NCBI RefSeq assembly: GCF_000233955.1
Contig: NZ_JH376625.1
Span: 106,776-170,775 of the forward strand
From: Paraprevotella clara YIT 11840
GTDB lineage: Bacteria > Bacteroidota > Bacteroidia > Bacteroidales > Bacteroidaceae
Direction: 5' to 3'
DNA: 64,000 bases
In this document: one piece after another, positions 35,686 through 45,543 of the stretch
Layout of the letters: every line of letters starts with the position of its first letter
Position numbering within the stretch: the stretch's first letter is position 1
Notes under the pieces: generated by a model
Database searches by the model: none
Told to the model about the DNA's origin: nothing
Seen by the model: the letters and a program-made list of their open reading frames with translations, nothing else
Translations under genes and position numbers: made by a program

Positions 35686-36717
35686 ATGGCCAAGAGATTG
35701 TCTGAGAACCTGACTTCTTTGTATCTGGGAGCGGCGCAGAGGTTGAAACCCAAAATGGCACGGCGGAAAATCGTGGTGTATGTGGAAAGTTACGATGATG
35801 TGTTCTTCTGGCGGACCGTATTGGATGATTTCGAGGATGACAGCCGTTATTTTGAAATCATGCTGCCTTCCCGCAGTACGTTGGGCAAAGGGAAAAAACT
35901 GGTGTTGACGAACAAGCTCGGTCCTCAACTGGGAAATTATATGATAGCCTGCGTCGATGCGGACTACGATTATTTGTTGCAGGGGGCCACGCCGACCTCA
36001 CGGCTGATTAACAAAAATCCTTTCGTGTTCCATACTTACGCATACGCCATCGAGAATTACCAGTGTTATGCGGCGACGTTGCACCGTGTCTGTGTGATGG
36101 CTACGCTCAACGACCGTCAGATTGTAGATTTTGAGAGTTTCATGCAAGAGTATTCCCAAATCATCTGGCCGTTATTCGTATGGTCGGTTTGGGTGTACCG
36201 GCGGAACCATTACCGGGAGTTTACTTTGACGGAGTTTGGCAATCATGTGAGTTTCAGTGATATTAATGTGTACCATCCCGAACAGACATTGGAACTTGTG
36301 CGGCGGAGGGTCAACCGGAAGATAGCTTGGCTGCAGCGCCACTTCCCACAGGCGAAAAAAGATTACGAGATGTTGAAGACGGAGCTATTGGATTTGGGGG
36401 TCACTCCGGAGACGACTTATTTGTATATTCAGGGACATACGTTGTTCGACAACGTGATTTCCCCTTTGCTGGATCCTGTTTGTATTTTGCTGCGTAAAGA
36501 ACGTGAGCGTGAAATCCGTAATTTGGCCGAGCACGACACACAGCGGCAAAACGAATTGTCGTGTTACCAACATAGCCAGAATTCCGTGGAAGACATGCTT
36601 CGGAAGAATGTAGGCTTTAAGGATGCACCGCCTTATAAATTGCTTGAACGGGACATCCGTCGTTTGTTAGACCGCATGGATGCCGGAACTACGCAAAATA
36701 TTTATCCAGCTTCTTAA
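35686..36717 (+). CDS. DUF4435 TOPRIM-like protein, possible PARIS AriB-type effector
   Basis: 343 residues. The N-terminal half fits DUF4435: KIVVYVESYDDVFFWR with Glu34, then YMIACVDADYDYLL with Asp91 and Asp93. A Glu followed by a DxD motif is the TOPRIM metal site, so a nuclease is plausible. The C-terminal half is helical (RRVNRKIAWLQRHFPQAKKD) and unassigned. In PARIS, the DUF4435 protein is a tRNA-cutting toxin held in check by the ATPase; whether that holds here is inference. The gene's last 29 bases overlap the end of the convergent TrkA gene, which argues for a long-settled position. Confidence 0.82.
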   Translation: MAKRLSENLTSLYLGAAQRLKPKMARRKIVVYVESYDDVFFWRTVLDDFEDDSRYFEIMLPSRSTLGKGKKLVLTNKLGPQLGNYMIACVDADYDYLLQGATPTSRLINKNPFVFHTYAYAIENYQCYAATLHRVCVMATLNDRQIVDFESFMQEYSQIIWPLFVWSVWVYRRNHYREFTLTEFGNHVSFSDINVYHPEQTLELVRRRVNRKIAWLQRHFPQAKKDYEMLKTELLDLGVTPETTYLYIQGHTLFDNVISPLLDPVCILLRKEREREIRNLAEHDTQRQNELSCYQHSQNSVEDMLRKNVGFKDAPPYKLLERDIRRLLDRMDAGTTQNIYPAS

Positions 36718-38032
36718 TGAACATGTTTTGGCAGAATACGACCACACTGTCGCCTTCCTGAATTTGGGTCATACCGTTTACGTGCATACCTTCGCCGCGA
36801 CGTACCAGTCCGCCGATAGTAACTCCGGTGGGAAGGCCGAGGTCTTTCACGGGTTTCTTGGTGACCCTGGCTCCGGCTTTTACTTCAAACTCAGCTACAT
36901 CGGCATCGGCCACGGTCAGGCATTTCACGTTGGTAACGTCCGAATCCAACATCATCTGGTAAATATGACTGGCGGCAATCGTCTTTTTGTTGATGATGGT
37001 GCCGATATCCAATCTTTCAGCCATGGAGATATAGTCCAGATTGTCTATTAACGCCACGGTTTTCCGCACTCCCAGCCGTTTGGCCGTAAGGCAAGCCAGA
37101 ATGTTGCTTTCGCTTTGTCCGGTCAGGGCCACGAAAGCTTGTGTGTGCTGTATGCCTTCCGTAATCAGTAGCGAAGAGTCGCGTGCGTCTCCGTTGATAA
37201 CCATCACGTCGCTGTCTCCTAAAGCCTCGTTCAGCTCGTTGCAGCGGGCGGGGTCGCTTTCTATGATTTTCACTTCCATGTACCCTGGGACATTCAGGGC
37301 GGTGTGCATGGCCGTGCGTCCGCCTCCCATAATCATGACGTTTTTCACGTCTTCATAATGCTCTTTACCTACAATCTTTCGGATGTAAGGAATGTATTTC
37401 TTCGTGGTCATGAAATACACGATGTCGCCCAGTTGGAGCGTGGCATCGCCGTTCGGGATGATGGTCATGTCGTCTCGTTTGATAGCCACGACGTGATAAC
37501 AAGTGTCCGGGCCGCACAGTATTTTCAGCGGGATATTGAGGATTTCAGCGGTTTCACGCAACTTGATGCCCAGCATGACGAGTGCCCCGTCGTGCACTTC
37601 CCACCACTGTCTGACCCAACTGTGTTTGATACCTTCTATGATATCCCGTGCGGCCAGTATTTCCGGGAAGATGAGGGAGCTGATTCCCATGTTTTTAAAA
37701 AAGGTTTTGTATTCTTCGTCCAAGTATTCCGCATTGTCGATACGGGCTACTGTTTTCTGCGCTCCCAGTGTATGGGCCAGCATGCAACAGGTGATATTTT
37801 TCATTTCGTCGGGCATGACGGCGATGAACAATTCGGCATGGGCGGCTCCGGCTTCTTTCAGGCCGCTGATAGAAGTCGGTTTTACATTGAGGGTCATGAG
37901 GTCTACGTTGTCGGCGACTTTTGAAAGTTTGTCTTCGCTTTCGTCTATCAACGTGATATTCTGGCTCTCTTTGGCTAAGAGTTGTGCTAAATGTGTGCCT
38001 ACAGCCCCGGCACCGGCAATGATAATCTTCAT
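36689..38032 (-). CDS. trkA: Trk system potassium uptake regulator TrkA
   Basis: 447 residues from ATG 38032 (MKIIIAGAGAVGTHLAQLL); the frame extends 15 codons up into dxs without homology. Two RCK units are seen: the first NAD-binding Rossmann motif GAGAVGTH at the start and a second, NVMIMGGGRTAMHTALN, near residue 228, each followed by a TrkA-C-like domain (ILNIPLKIL and GLPTGVTIGGLVRRGEG). It is a cytoplasmic, nucleotide-gated subunit of a Trk/Ktr potassium channel; the TrkH membrane gene is not in this window. dxs ends five bases upstream, so the two form an operon. Confidence 0.92.
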   Translation of the reverse strand: MKIIIAGAGAVGTHLAQLLAKESQNITLIDESEDKLSKVADNVDLMTLNVKPTSISGLKEAGAAHAELFIAVMPDEMKNITCCMLAHTLGAQKTVARIDNAEYLDEEYKTFFKNMGISSLIFPEILAARDIIEGIKHSWVRQWWEVHDGALVMLGIKLRETAEILNIPLKILCGPDTCYHVVAIKRDDMTIIPNGDATLQLGDIVYFMTTKKYIPYIRKIVGKEHYEDVKNVMIMGGGRTAMHTALNVPGYMEVKIIESDPARCNELNEALGDSDVMVINGDARDSSLLITEGIQHTQAFVALTGQSESNILACLTAKRLGVRKTVALIDNLDYISMAERLDIGTIINKKTIAASHIYQMMLDSDVTNVKCLTVADADVAEFEVKAGARVTKKPVKDLGLPTGVTIGGLVRRGEGMHVNGMTQIQEGDSVVVFCQNMFIKKLDKYFA

Positions 38033-38036
38033 GGAT

Positions 38037-39959
38037 TTACTTTTGTGAAATGGAACGGAGTTGTGATACAATGGCATCCCGGTCGATTCCGACGATTTGC
38101 CGTAGTTGTTCCACCGTGCCGTGTTCTACGAAATAATCGTGCAGTCCCATCCGTGTTACTTTAGGGAAGAAACCGTGGTCGGACATATATTCCAATACGG
38201 CGGACCCTAATCCTCCGCGGATGACTCCGTCTTCTATCGTGATGATTCGGGAGAAATGTGTTCCAACTTCGTGTAAGATGTTTTCATCCAACGGCTTGAG
38301 GAAACGCATGTCATAATGGGCTACCGTGAGAGGATGCCCTTCTTGCGCCTGTTGCTGCTCGAACAGGAGGATGGCCTCTGCCGCCGTATTGCCGATGGGG
38401 CCTAACGAAAGCAGTGCGATGTCCTTTCCTTCTTTGAGAAGTTGTCCTTTCCCCACTTCGATGGCTTCAAAATCACATTGCCAGTCGGTCAGCACACCCC
38501 GTCCGCGCGGGTAGCGGATGACGAACGGGCCTTGGTCCGGGAGCTGTGCCGTGTACATGAGCAGGCGCAGTTCTTTCTCGTTGAGTGGGGAAGACAGGAT
38601 GAGGTTGGGGATGGGACGGAGTGCGGCCAAGTCGAATGCGCCATGATGCGTGGGACCGTCTTCACCTACCAGTCCTGCGCGGTCCAAACATAACACCACG
38701 TTAAGGCGTTCTATCGCAATGTCGTGGATGAGATTGTCATAGGCTCGTTGGGCAAAGGAGGAATAAATGTTGCAGAACGGGATGAGGCCGTCTTGCGCCA
38801 TTCCGCCGGAGAAGGTGACGGCGTGTCCTTCGGCGATACCTACATCGAAAGCCCGGTCCGGCATCTCCTTCATCAGGACATTCATCGAGCATCCCGACGG
38901 CATGGCAGGTGTCACCCCGATGATTTTCGGGTTCATCCGGGCCAGTTCGAGTAAGGTCTGTCCGAAGACGTCTTGGTAACGTGGAGGCAGGTTGCTCGTG
39001 TCCGTCTGTATGCGTTCGCCGGTCTCCTTGTCGAATTTGCCCGGTGCGTGCCAGATGTCTGCCGCCTTCTCCGCCGGTTTGAATCCTTTGCCTTTGACGG
39101 TGTGTATATGAAAAAGTTTAGGACCTTTCATGTCTTTCAGAACCCGGAGCGTATGTACCAGTTCGATGACGTCATGACCGTCGCTGGGGCCGAAGTAGCG
39201 TATGTTCATACCTTCGAATACGTTCTGCTGGTTGCTGATAAGCGATTTCAGCGAGTTGTTGAAACGGATGAGTTGCTTCCGGCGGTCCTCGTTGAGCCAA
39301 CCCCAGTTGAATAATTTACGGGAAGCGGCGAAACGCAGGCGGTTATAGAGGCTGCTGGTGTGGAGTTGGTGGAAATAATGGTTCATTCCTCCTACACTGC
39401 GGTCTATGCTCATATTATTGTCGTTCAGGATGATGAGAATGTCGTTCGGGGTAGAAGAAGCATTGTTCAGTCCTTCGAAAGCCAGACCGCCACTCATCGA
39501 ACCGTCGCCGATGACGGCAATGATGTGCCTTCTTTTTTCATTCTGATTGGCCGAGGCCACCGCCATGCCCAAAGCGGCGGAGATGGAATTGGAAGCATGT
39601 CCGCAGGTGAACGTGTCGTATTCGCTTTCGGAAGGAGAGGGGAAAGGTTTCAGCCCGTGCAGCTTCCTGTTGGTCGAGAAACGTTCCCTGCGTCCTGTCA
39701 GTATCTTATGGCCGTACGCCTGATGTCCGACATCCCATACGATGCGGTCGTAAGGCGTGTCGTACACATAATGCAAAGCGACCGTCAGCTCCACGACGCC
39801 TAAGCTGGAAGCGAAATGTCCCGGATTGTCTGCCAGCTCGTCGATGATGTCGCGACGCAGTTCTTCGCATACTTGCGGTAATTTGTCTATGGGCAATCGG
39901 CGCAAGTCGGCCGGGATATTGATTTGCGACAAAAGGTTATATGTATTTTTGTTTGTCAT
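38037..39959 (-). CDS. dxs: 1-deoxy-D-xylulose-5-phosphate synthase
   Basis: 640 residues, full length. Thiamine-diphosphate motif [19 protein letters not shown] near residue 150; pyrimidine-domain block [17 protein letters not shown] near 420; [18 protein letters not shown] near 75. It makes the first intermediate of the MEP isoprenoid pathway from pyruvate and glyceraldehyde 3-phosphate and also feeds thiamine and pyridoxal synthesis. trkA follows at once on the same strand. A -7 box lies 20 bases upstream of the start. Confidence 0.97.
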   Translation of the reverse strand: MTNKNTYNLLSQINIPADLRRLPIDKLPQVCEELRRDIIDELADNPGHFASSLGVVELTVALHYVYDTPYDRIVWDVGHQAYGHKILTGRRERFSTNRKLHGLKPFPSPSESEYDTFTCGHASNSISAALGMAVASANQNEKRRHIIAVIGDGSMSGGLAFEGLNNASSTPNDILIILNDNNMSIDRSVGGMNHYFHQLHTSSLYNRLRFAASRKLFNWGWLNEDRRKQLIRFNNSLKSLISNQQNVFEGMNIRYFGPSDGHDVIELVHTLRVLKDMKGPKLFHIHTVKGKGFKPAEKAADIWHAPGKFDKETGERIQTDTSNLPPRYQDVFGQTLLELARMNPKIIGVTPAMPSGCSMNVLMKEMPDRAFDVGIAEGHAVTFSGGMAQDGLIPFCNIYSSFAQRAYDNLIHDIAIERLNVVLCLDRAGLVGEDGPTHHGAFDLAALRPIPNLILSSPLNEKELRLLMYTAQLPDQGPFVIRYPRGRGVLTDWQCDFEAIEVGKGQLLKEGKDIALLSLGPIGNTAAEAILLFEQQQAQEGHPLTVAHYDMRFLKPLDENILHEVGTHFSRIITIEDGVIRGGLGSAVLEYMSDHGFFPKVTRMGLHDYFVEHGTVEQLRQIVGIDRDAIVSQLRSISQK

Positions 39960-39978
39960 CAGCTTGATTTAGTTCATG

Positions 39979-39986
39979 CAAAATTA
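39979..39986 (-). promoter_or_regulatory. -7 box (TAATTTTG) for dxs-trkA
   Basis: Reverse-strand TAATTTTG fits TAnnTTTG, 19 bases before the dxs start. Confidence 0.5.
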
Positions 39987-40008
39987 GCATAATTTCATAT
40001 ATCTTGCT

Positions 40009-40016
40009 TACTTTTG
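40009..40016 (+). promoter_or_regulatory. -7 box (TACTTTTG) for the GSCFA-murF/alr operon
   Basis: TACTTTTG fits TAnnTTTG and lies 40 bases before the start codon. Confidence 0.5.
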
Positions 40017-40056
40017 CAGGAAAAAATACCGTTTTGACATTTAACGAATGTGAGAT

Positions 40057-41046
40057 ATGAAGTTTCGTACCACAGTAGAAACAGGGATGAAGGGATTGGA
40101 AATCCGACCCGGAGACGGGCTTACCCTGTTGGGTTCTTGCTTTGCCGACCATATCGGCCGGCGTATGGTGCAGTCGGGACTGGATGCGCATGCCAACCCG
40201 TTCGGGGTATTGTACAATCCGTTGAGTATAGCCGTGTGGTGCAGGGCGATGGCTACCGTGGAGCCGTTGCCCGAGGATATTTTTTTCGAATCGGGAGGAC
40301 TGTGGCACAGTTGGTTGAATGACAGTTCCTTTTCTGTGGAGAACCGTGAGGAATGCCGTGCCCGTCTGGAAAACGTGCGCCGTGAAGAAGCTGCCCGGTT
40401 CAGGTCGCTGAAAGTCCTGTTCCTTACTTTAGGTACGAACCGTTATTACCGTCTGAATGACAACGGGCGGGTGGTTGCGAATTGCCATAAGCAGCCCGGG
40501 GCGCGGTTTACGGAAGAGCAGTTGGACGTGGAGGGGGCGAAGGCGGTACTCGGAGAGGCATTGGAGGCTCTTTGGCAGGTCAATCCGTCCCTGCAAATCG
40601 TTTTTACGGTCAGTCCCTACCGTTATGCCAAATATGGTTTCCATGGCAGCCGGTTGGGAAAAGCCGTGCTGTTGTTGGCCGTAGACGGGATATGTCGTGC
40701 GCACGAGGGACGTTGCTTCTATTTCCCGGCTTACGAAATCGTGCTGGATGAGTTGAGGGATTACCGGTTTTATGCGGCAGACATGCTGCATCCGTCCGAG
40801 GTGGCAGTAGAGTATATTTGGGAACGTTTCTCGGAAGTCTGTTTCCCGGCGGAAACACGAAGCTTCATGGCGGAATGGGAGGCCGTGGCCAAGGCTTTGT
40901 CCCACCGTCCGCTGCATCCGGAATCGGCGGCTTATCGGGACTTCCTGCGTCAAACTATGTTAAAGATGGAACGACTTACTGAAAAATACCCGAAATTAGC
41001 CGATACAACCGAGTACGGAAGATTGAAAGATCTGCTAAAATATTGA
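40057..41046 (+). CDS. GSCFA domain protein
   Basis: 329 residues. The family name motif is plain in TLLGSCFADHIGRRM near residue 25, followed by NPFGVLYNPLSI, FLTLGTNRYYRL, VFTVSPYRYAKYGFHGS and FYAADMLHPSEVAVEYIWERF. GSCFA is a SGNH-hydrolase relative; the last block supplies the Asp-His pair. Its reaction is not established; position directly before the cell-wall gene murF-alr (five-base gap) suggests a link with envelope building. No signal peptide. Confidence 0.92.
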   Translation: MKFRTTVETGMKGLEIRPGDGLTLLGSCFADHIGRRMVQSGLDAHANPFGVLYNPLSIAVWCRAMATVEPLPEDIFFESGGLWHSWLNDSSFSVENREECRARLENVRREEAARFRSLKVLFLTLGTNRYYRLNDNGRVVANCHKQPGARFTEEQLDVEGAKAVLGEALEALWQVNPSLQIVFTVSPYRYAKYGFHGSRLGKAVLLLAVDGICRAHEGRCFYFPAYEIVLDELRDYRFYAADMLHPSEVAVEYIWERFSEVCFPAETRSFMAEWEAVAKALSHRPLHPESAAYRDFLRQTMLKMERLTEKYPKLADTTEYGRLKDLLKY

Positions 41047-41051
41047 GGATT

Positions 41052-43520
41052 ATGTCTTATACATTAGAAAGAATAGCTTCGCTCGTCGGCGCTCATTTGT
41101 GGGGTAGCGAAACGGTGGAAGTCCGGTGGATTCTAACGGATAGCCGTTCTTTGTGTTTCCCTGAAGATACTTTGTTTTTTGCGTTGGAAAGCCGTCGCAA
41201 CGACGGGCACCGTTATATTCCCGAACTTTATCGTCGCGGGGTACGTTCTTTTGTGGTCAGTCGTTTGCCGGAAGACATGACATCCTGTCCCGATGCCAAT
41301 TTCCTGCAAGTGGTCAGTCCGCTGAAAGCTTTGCAACGCTTGGCCGAACGTCATCGCGAGGCCTTCGACATTCCGGTGGTGGGTATAACCGGAAGTAATG
41401 GGAAGACCGTGGTCAAGGAGTGGCTTTACCAGTTGTTGTCCCCTGAAAAGAACGTCACCCGTTCGCCGAGGAGCTACAATTCCCAAATCGGAGTGCCTTT
41501 GTCCGTATGGAATCTGGATGAGAGAAGCGAAGTAGGACTTTTTGAAGCCGGAATTTCCGAGCCGGGAGAGATGGAAGCTTTGCAGTCGGTGATTCAGCCG
41601 ACCATAGGGGTTTTTACTTGCTTGGGCGATGCGCATCAGGAGAATTTCACTTCGTATGAGCAAAAGTGTTTGGAGAAGTTGAAGTTGTTCAAGGATGCCA
41701 AAGTCCTGGTGTACGATATGGACGATGCGCGCGTAGTCGGTTGCGTCAACCGTTCGGCTTTCAAAGGAGAATATTTTGCATGGTCGCGGCAGCGGCGCGA
41801 TGTACCTTTATATATCGCATCGGTGGAAAAGCGGGAGGCAGAGACGGTTGTGTCCTATATATATAAAGGTAAGGAGGCTGCTTGTTCTATTCCTTTTATC
41901 GACGAGGCTTCGTTGGCCAATTCCGTGTCCTGCCTGGCCGTATGCTTGCATTTGGGGATGAGTCCCGAGACGATTGCCGCAAGGATGGCCGTACTCGAAC
42001 CGGTGGCCATGCGCCTGGAGGTGAAAGAAGGCCGGTCGGGTTGTACGCTCATTAACGACAGTTACAATTCGGATTATAATTCTTTGGATATCGCCCTCGA
42101 CTTCATGAACCGTCGTCCCGATTGTGCGGGGCGGAAACGTACGTTGATTTTGAGTGATATCGAGCAGGCTGGCGGTGCGCCTGAGGATTTGTATGGCCGC
42201 GTGGCCCGTTTGGTGGCTATGCGCGGTGTGGAGAAGTTCATAGGAGTCGGTCCGTGCTTGTCTGCCGTACAAGGTCTGTTCGGCATGGAGGCATGTTTTT
42301 ATCGTTCAACGGATGAATTGTTGGGCAGCGGGGTATTGGACATGTTGCACGACGAAGTGATTCTCATCAAAGGGGCAAGGTCTTTCCGTTTTGACGTTTT
42401 GACGGAACACTTGGCCTTGAAGGTACACGAAACGACATTGGAGGTTAATTTGAATGCCGTAGTGGATAATTTGAACTATTACCGCAGTTTCATGAAGCCG
42501 GAGACGAAGATGGTATGTATGGTAAAGGCGTCGGCTTACGGGGCCGGTGCTGTGGAGATTGCCAAAACCCTTCAGGATCATCAGGTGGATTATCTGGCCG
42601 TGGCCGTGGCCGACGAAGGCGTGGACCTGCGGAAGGCCGGCATTACGGCGAATATCATGATTATGAATCCGGAGATGAGCAGTTTTCCGACCTTGTTCGA
42701 GTACGACCTTGAACCGGAGGTGTACAGTTTCCGTTTGTTGGAGGCCTTGATTCACGAGGCGGAGAAAGAAGGGGTGACCCATTTTCCCATCCATGTGAAA
42801 TTAGACACGGGTATGCACCGGTTAGGGTTCGACCCGGAAAAGGATATGCCGTTGCTGGTGGAGCGGTTGAAACGCCAGTCGGCTGTGATTCCCCGTTCCG
42901 TATTTTCCCATTTCGTCGGGAGCGACAGCGACGATTTCGATGCCTTTTCCGCCCGTCAGTATGAATTGTTCCTGAAAGGCAGTGCGCAGCTTCAGCAGGC
43001 TTACAGTCACAAGATTCTGCGCCATATCTGCAACAGTGCGGGGATTGAACATTTCCCGGATCGTCATTTGGAGATGGTACGTCTCGGTTTGGGGCTCTAC
43101 GGTATCAATTCCCGGAATAATGAGATTCTCCATAATATCAGTACGCTCAAAACCACGATTCTCCAGATACACGAAGTGCCGAAGGAAGATACTGTGGGAT
43201 ACAGCCGCAAAGGGCGTTTGACGCGTGACAGTCGGATTGCAGCCCTGCCCATCGGTTATGCCGACGGCTTGGACCGCAAATTAGGTTGCGGCCGTGCGTA
43301 TTGTCTGGTCAACGGACGGCGTGCCCCGTATGTGGGCAACATTTGCATGGATGTCTGTATGATAGACGTGACGGACATAGATTGCCGTGAGGGCGATACC
43401 GCCATCATCTTCGGCGATGATCTGCCGGTGACGGTGCTGAGCGACGCTGTGGGTACGATACCCTACGAAATCCTGACGGGAGTCAGTGCCCGGGTGAAGA
43501 GGGTGTATTATCAGGACTGA
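41052..43520 (+). CDS. murF-alr: Bifunctional UDP-N-acetylmuramoyl-tripeptide:D-Ala-D-Ala ligase / alanine racemase
   Basis: 822 residues from ATG 41052 (MSYTLERIASLVGAHLWG); a TTG nine bases earlier overlaps the GSCFA stop and is less likely. MurF part, about 1-450: ATP loop GITGSNGKTVVKE (Lys118), INDSYNSDYNSLDIALDF. Alanine racemase part, about 455-822: MVKASAYGAG with the pyridoxal-phosphate lysine Lys492, IHVKLDTGMHRLGF, and ALPIGYADGLDRKLG with the catalytic Tyr. The fusion, known in Bacteroidetes, makes D-alanine and uses D-Ala-D-Ala to finish the peptidoglycan precursor UDP-MurNAc-pentapeptide. Confidence 0.96.
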   Translation: MSYTLERIASLVGAHLWGSETVEVRWILTDSRSLCFPEDTLFFALESRRNDGHRYIPELYRRGVRSFVVSRLPEDMTSCPDANFLQVVSPLKALQRLAERHREAFDIPVVGITGSNGKTVVKEWLYQLLSPEKNVTRSPRSYNSQIGVPLSVWNLDERSEVGLFEAGISEPGEMEALQSVIQPTIGVFTCLGDAHQENFTSYEQKCLEKLKLFKDAKVLVYDMDDARVVGCVNRSAFKGEYFAWSRQRRDVPLYIASVEKREAETVVSYIYKGKEAACSIPFIDEASLANSVSCLAVCLHLGMSPETIAARMAVLEPVAMRLEVKEGRSGCTLINDSYNSDYNSLDIALDFMNRRPDCAGRKRTLILSDIEQAGGAPEDLYGRVARLVAMRGVEKFIGVGPCLSAVQGLFGMEACFYRSTDELLGSGVLDMLHDEVILIKGARSFRFDVLTEHLALKVHETTLEVNLNAVVDNLNYYRSFMKPETKMVCMVKASAYGAGAVEIAKTLQDHQVDYLAVAVADEGVDLRKAGITANIMIMNPEMSSFPTLFEYDLEPEVYSFRLLEALIHEAEKEGVTHFPIHVKLDTGMHRLGFDPEKDMPLLVERLKRQSAVIPRSVFSHFVGSDSDDFDAFSARQYELFLKGSAQLQQAYSHKILRHICNSAGIEHFPDRHLEMVRLGLGLYGINSRNNEILHNISTLKTTILQIHEVPKEDTVGYSRKGRLTRDSRIAALPIGYADGLDRKLGCGRAYCLVNGRRAPYVGNICMDVCMIDVTDIDCREGDTAIIFGDDLPVTVLSDAVGTIPYEILTGVSARVKRVYYQD

Positions 43521-43528
43521 CATAAAAA

Positions 43529-44148
43529 ATGGAAATGGATAAGAATACTTTGCAGCATACTGATGTGGGACTGCCGACAGGCAATATGTTTGAGCAGGTT
43601 CGCAGTAAAATAATGACCGTGCGTGAGACGGTGGTGATATTAGATGCGGATATAGCAGATTTGTATGGTGTGGAAACCAAACGAGTGAACGAGGCTGTGA
43701 AAAATAATCCGGATAAGTTCCCGTCCACTTACATGTTTCGGTTGACACGTGAGGAAATGATATTTTTGCGGTCGAAAAATCCGACCGCAAAAATATCGTC
43801 TAAAAGTCGTGTCTTGCCTGCCGTATTTACGGAGAGAGGATTGTATATGTTGGCTACTATACTGAAAAGCAAGAAGGCTGTGAATGTGACGTTTGCTATA
43901 ATAGAAACATTGCCAATGTACGTCAACTGAAACGGGAACTTCGTACTTTGCATCAGGAAACAGACAGCCACGTACAGCAATCTAAAATGAAACATTTCGG
44001 TGAGATGCTTTCAGACATAGTGATGCCCGACTTGGAAACGGCAGAAACAGAGTCTACTTTAGAACTCAACTTTTTGATTGGTAAAATAAAGCATACTGTA
44101 AAACGGGTTAAAAAGCAAAATGGTTCGGAGCATACGGAAACAGAATAA
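43529..44148 (+). pseudogene. ORF6N domain protein, broken by a one-base frameshift
   Basis: The first frame (43529-43930) gives 133 residues with the ORF6N DNA-binding domain: VVILDADIADLYGVETKRVN, FPSTYMFRLT and AVFTERGLYMLATILKS. It then reads IIETLPMYVN and stops. Adding one T at about 43910-43912 (ACATTGCC to ACATTTGCC) restores TFANVRQLKREL and joins the second frame, which runs LHQETDSHVQQSKMKHFG and on to the stop at 44148, giving about 206 residues. The gene starts eight bases after murF-alr. ORF6N proteins occur in phages and many Bacteroidetes chromosomes. The change may be a true mutation or a base-calling slip. Confidence 0.8.
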
Positions 44149-44216
44149 CCCGTTTTTTAATCTGTTGGGTTGCCGATGTGAGTGAAGGTGATACGTCTTT
44201 GATTTTACTTCTTTTA

Positions 44217-44266
44217 AAGACAGAAGAACATAAGGACAAAATCTTATCCTTATGTTCTTCTGTCTT
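44217..44266. terminator. Hairpin between ORF6N and oadB, GACATAAG-type family
   Basis: Perfect 20-base arms at 44217-44236 and 44247-44266, ten-base loop, holding GAACATAAGGA. It lies between convergent genes; the T tract after it is weak, so termination is probable rather than certain. Sequence is akin to the hairpin at 48528. Confidence 0.65.
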
Positions 44267-44292
44267 CTTTGTTTATCCGGTTTGCAACTGTC

Positions 44293-45540
44293 TCATCCCA
44301 AGAAGGAGATCAGCACGCCGGCTGCCACGGCTGACCCGATGACACCGGAGATGTTGGAGGCCATGCAGTAGTTCAACACATGGTTCTTCACATCATATTT
44401 GGTGGCGATTTCGTTGCAAACGCGACTGGCCATGGGTACGGCACTCAGCCCGGTGGCACCGATGAGCGGATTGATTTTCTTCTTGCTGAACAGGTTGAAG
44501 ATTTTCACCATGGCGATGCCGGAAGCAATGGACAACGCAAAGGCGAGGAAACCGCCCACGACGATGCCTATCGTCTGCATGTTGAGGAACGCATCCACGG
44601 TCATGGTACCGCCTACGCAGAGGCCCAGGAAGATGGTAGCCGCGTTCATGATGGAGTTGGAAGCCGCATCGAACAGGCGCGAGGTGTCGGCACCGATTTC
44701 TTTCAGCAGGTTACCGAACATCAGCATACCGATGAGGGGCACTGCCGTGGGGACGAACAAGGCTACTACCGTTGTGACGGCAATCGGGAAGATGATTTTC
44801 AGGACACGCAGGTTTTTGATTTCCGTGGTAGACGGATGCAATTTTTCCTGTTCCTTCATGTTAATCATCAGCTCCTTCTTCGTGCAGGTCAGTTTCACCA
44901 CCAACGGGATGATGACCGGAACGAGCGCCATATAGGAATAGGCTGCAATGGCAATGGGACCGAGCAGGTGGGGAGCCAGTTTGATGGTCGTGAAGATGGC
45001 CGTTGGGCCGTCGGCGCCACCGATGATACCGAGCGAGGCGGCTTCCTGCGGTGTGAAACCCATCAGGATGGCTACCAGCAACACGGCAAAGATGCCGAAT
45101 TGGGCGGCGGCTCCGAAGATGGACAGGCGTAGGTTGCGCAGCATCGGGCCGAAGTCGGTCAGAGCACCCACTCCCATAAAGATGACGGGCGGAAGGAAAC
45201 CGGTTTTGATGAGCATGTAATAGAGGAAGTTCATCAGGCCGAATTCATGTGCGATGTCGTGCAACGGCATTTCCCAGATGTTGGCTTTGCTGCCGTTGGC
45301 CAGCGTGACCATCCCTTGCGAGTCCGCTTGTATGACCCCCATCTCGCCGCCCGGGAAGTTGGCCAGCAACACCCCGAACGCGATAGGCACGAGCAACAGC
45401 GGTTCGTACTTTTTCACTATACCTAAGTAGAGCAGGACGAAAGCCAGCGCATACATGATGAGGAACGACGGGTCGGCAATGATATTGCTGAAAGCCGTCA
45501 TCTGGTATAGTTTATTGAATATATCTGTTAACTGTTCCAT
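44293..45540 (-). CDS. oadB: Sodium-translocating oxaloacetate decarboxylase beta subunit
   Basis: 415 residues with about ten membrane helices. Family marks: PVIFMGVGALTDFGPML, LGIIGGADGPTAIFTTIKLA (the Asp in GGADGPT is the known sodium-path residue) and NPLIGATGLSAVPMASRV. It decarboxylates carboxybiotin from the alpha subunit and pumps sodium outward through the inner membrane. It starts three bases after the alpha stop. Could equally be the beta subunit of a methylmalonyl-CoA decarboxylase; the alpha subunit's domain favours oxaloacetate or a related keto acid. Confidence 0.94.
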   Translation of the reverse strand: MEQLTDIFNKLYQMTAFSNIIADPSFLIMYALAFVLLYLGIVKKYEPLLLVPIAFGVLLANFPGGEMGVIQADSQGMVTLANGSKANIWEMPLHDIAHEFGLMNFLYYMLIKTGFLPPVIFMGVGALTDFGPMLRNLRLSIFGAAAQFGIFAVLLVAILMGFTPQEAASLGIIGGADGPTAIFTTIKLAPHLLGPIAIAAYSYMALVPVIIPLVVKLTCTKKELMINMKEQEKLHPSTTEIKNLRVLKIIFPIAVTTVVALFVPTAVPLIGMLMFGNLLKEIGADTSRLFDAASNSIMNAATIFLGLCVGGTMTVDAFLNMQTIGIVVGGFLAFALSIASGIAMVKIFNLFSKKKINPLIGATGLSAVPMASRVCNEIATKYDVKNHVLNYCMASNISGVIGSAVAAGVLISFLG

Positions 45541-45543
45541 AAT

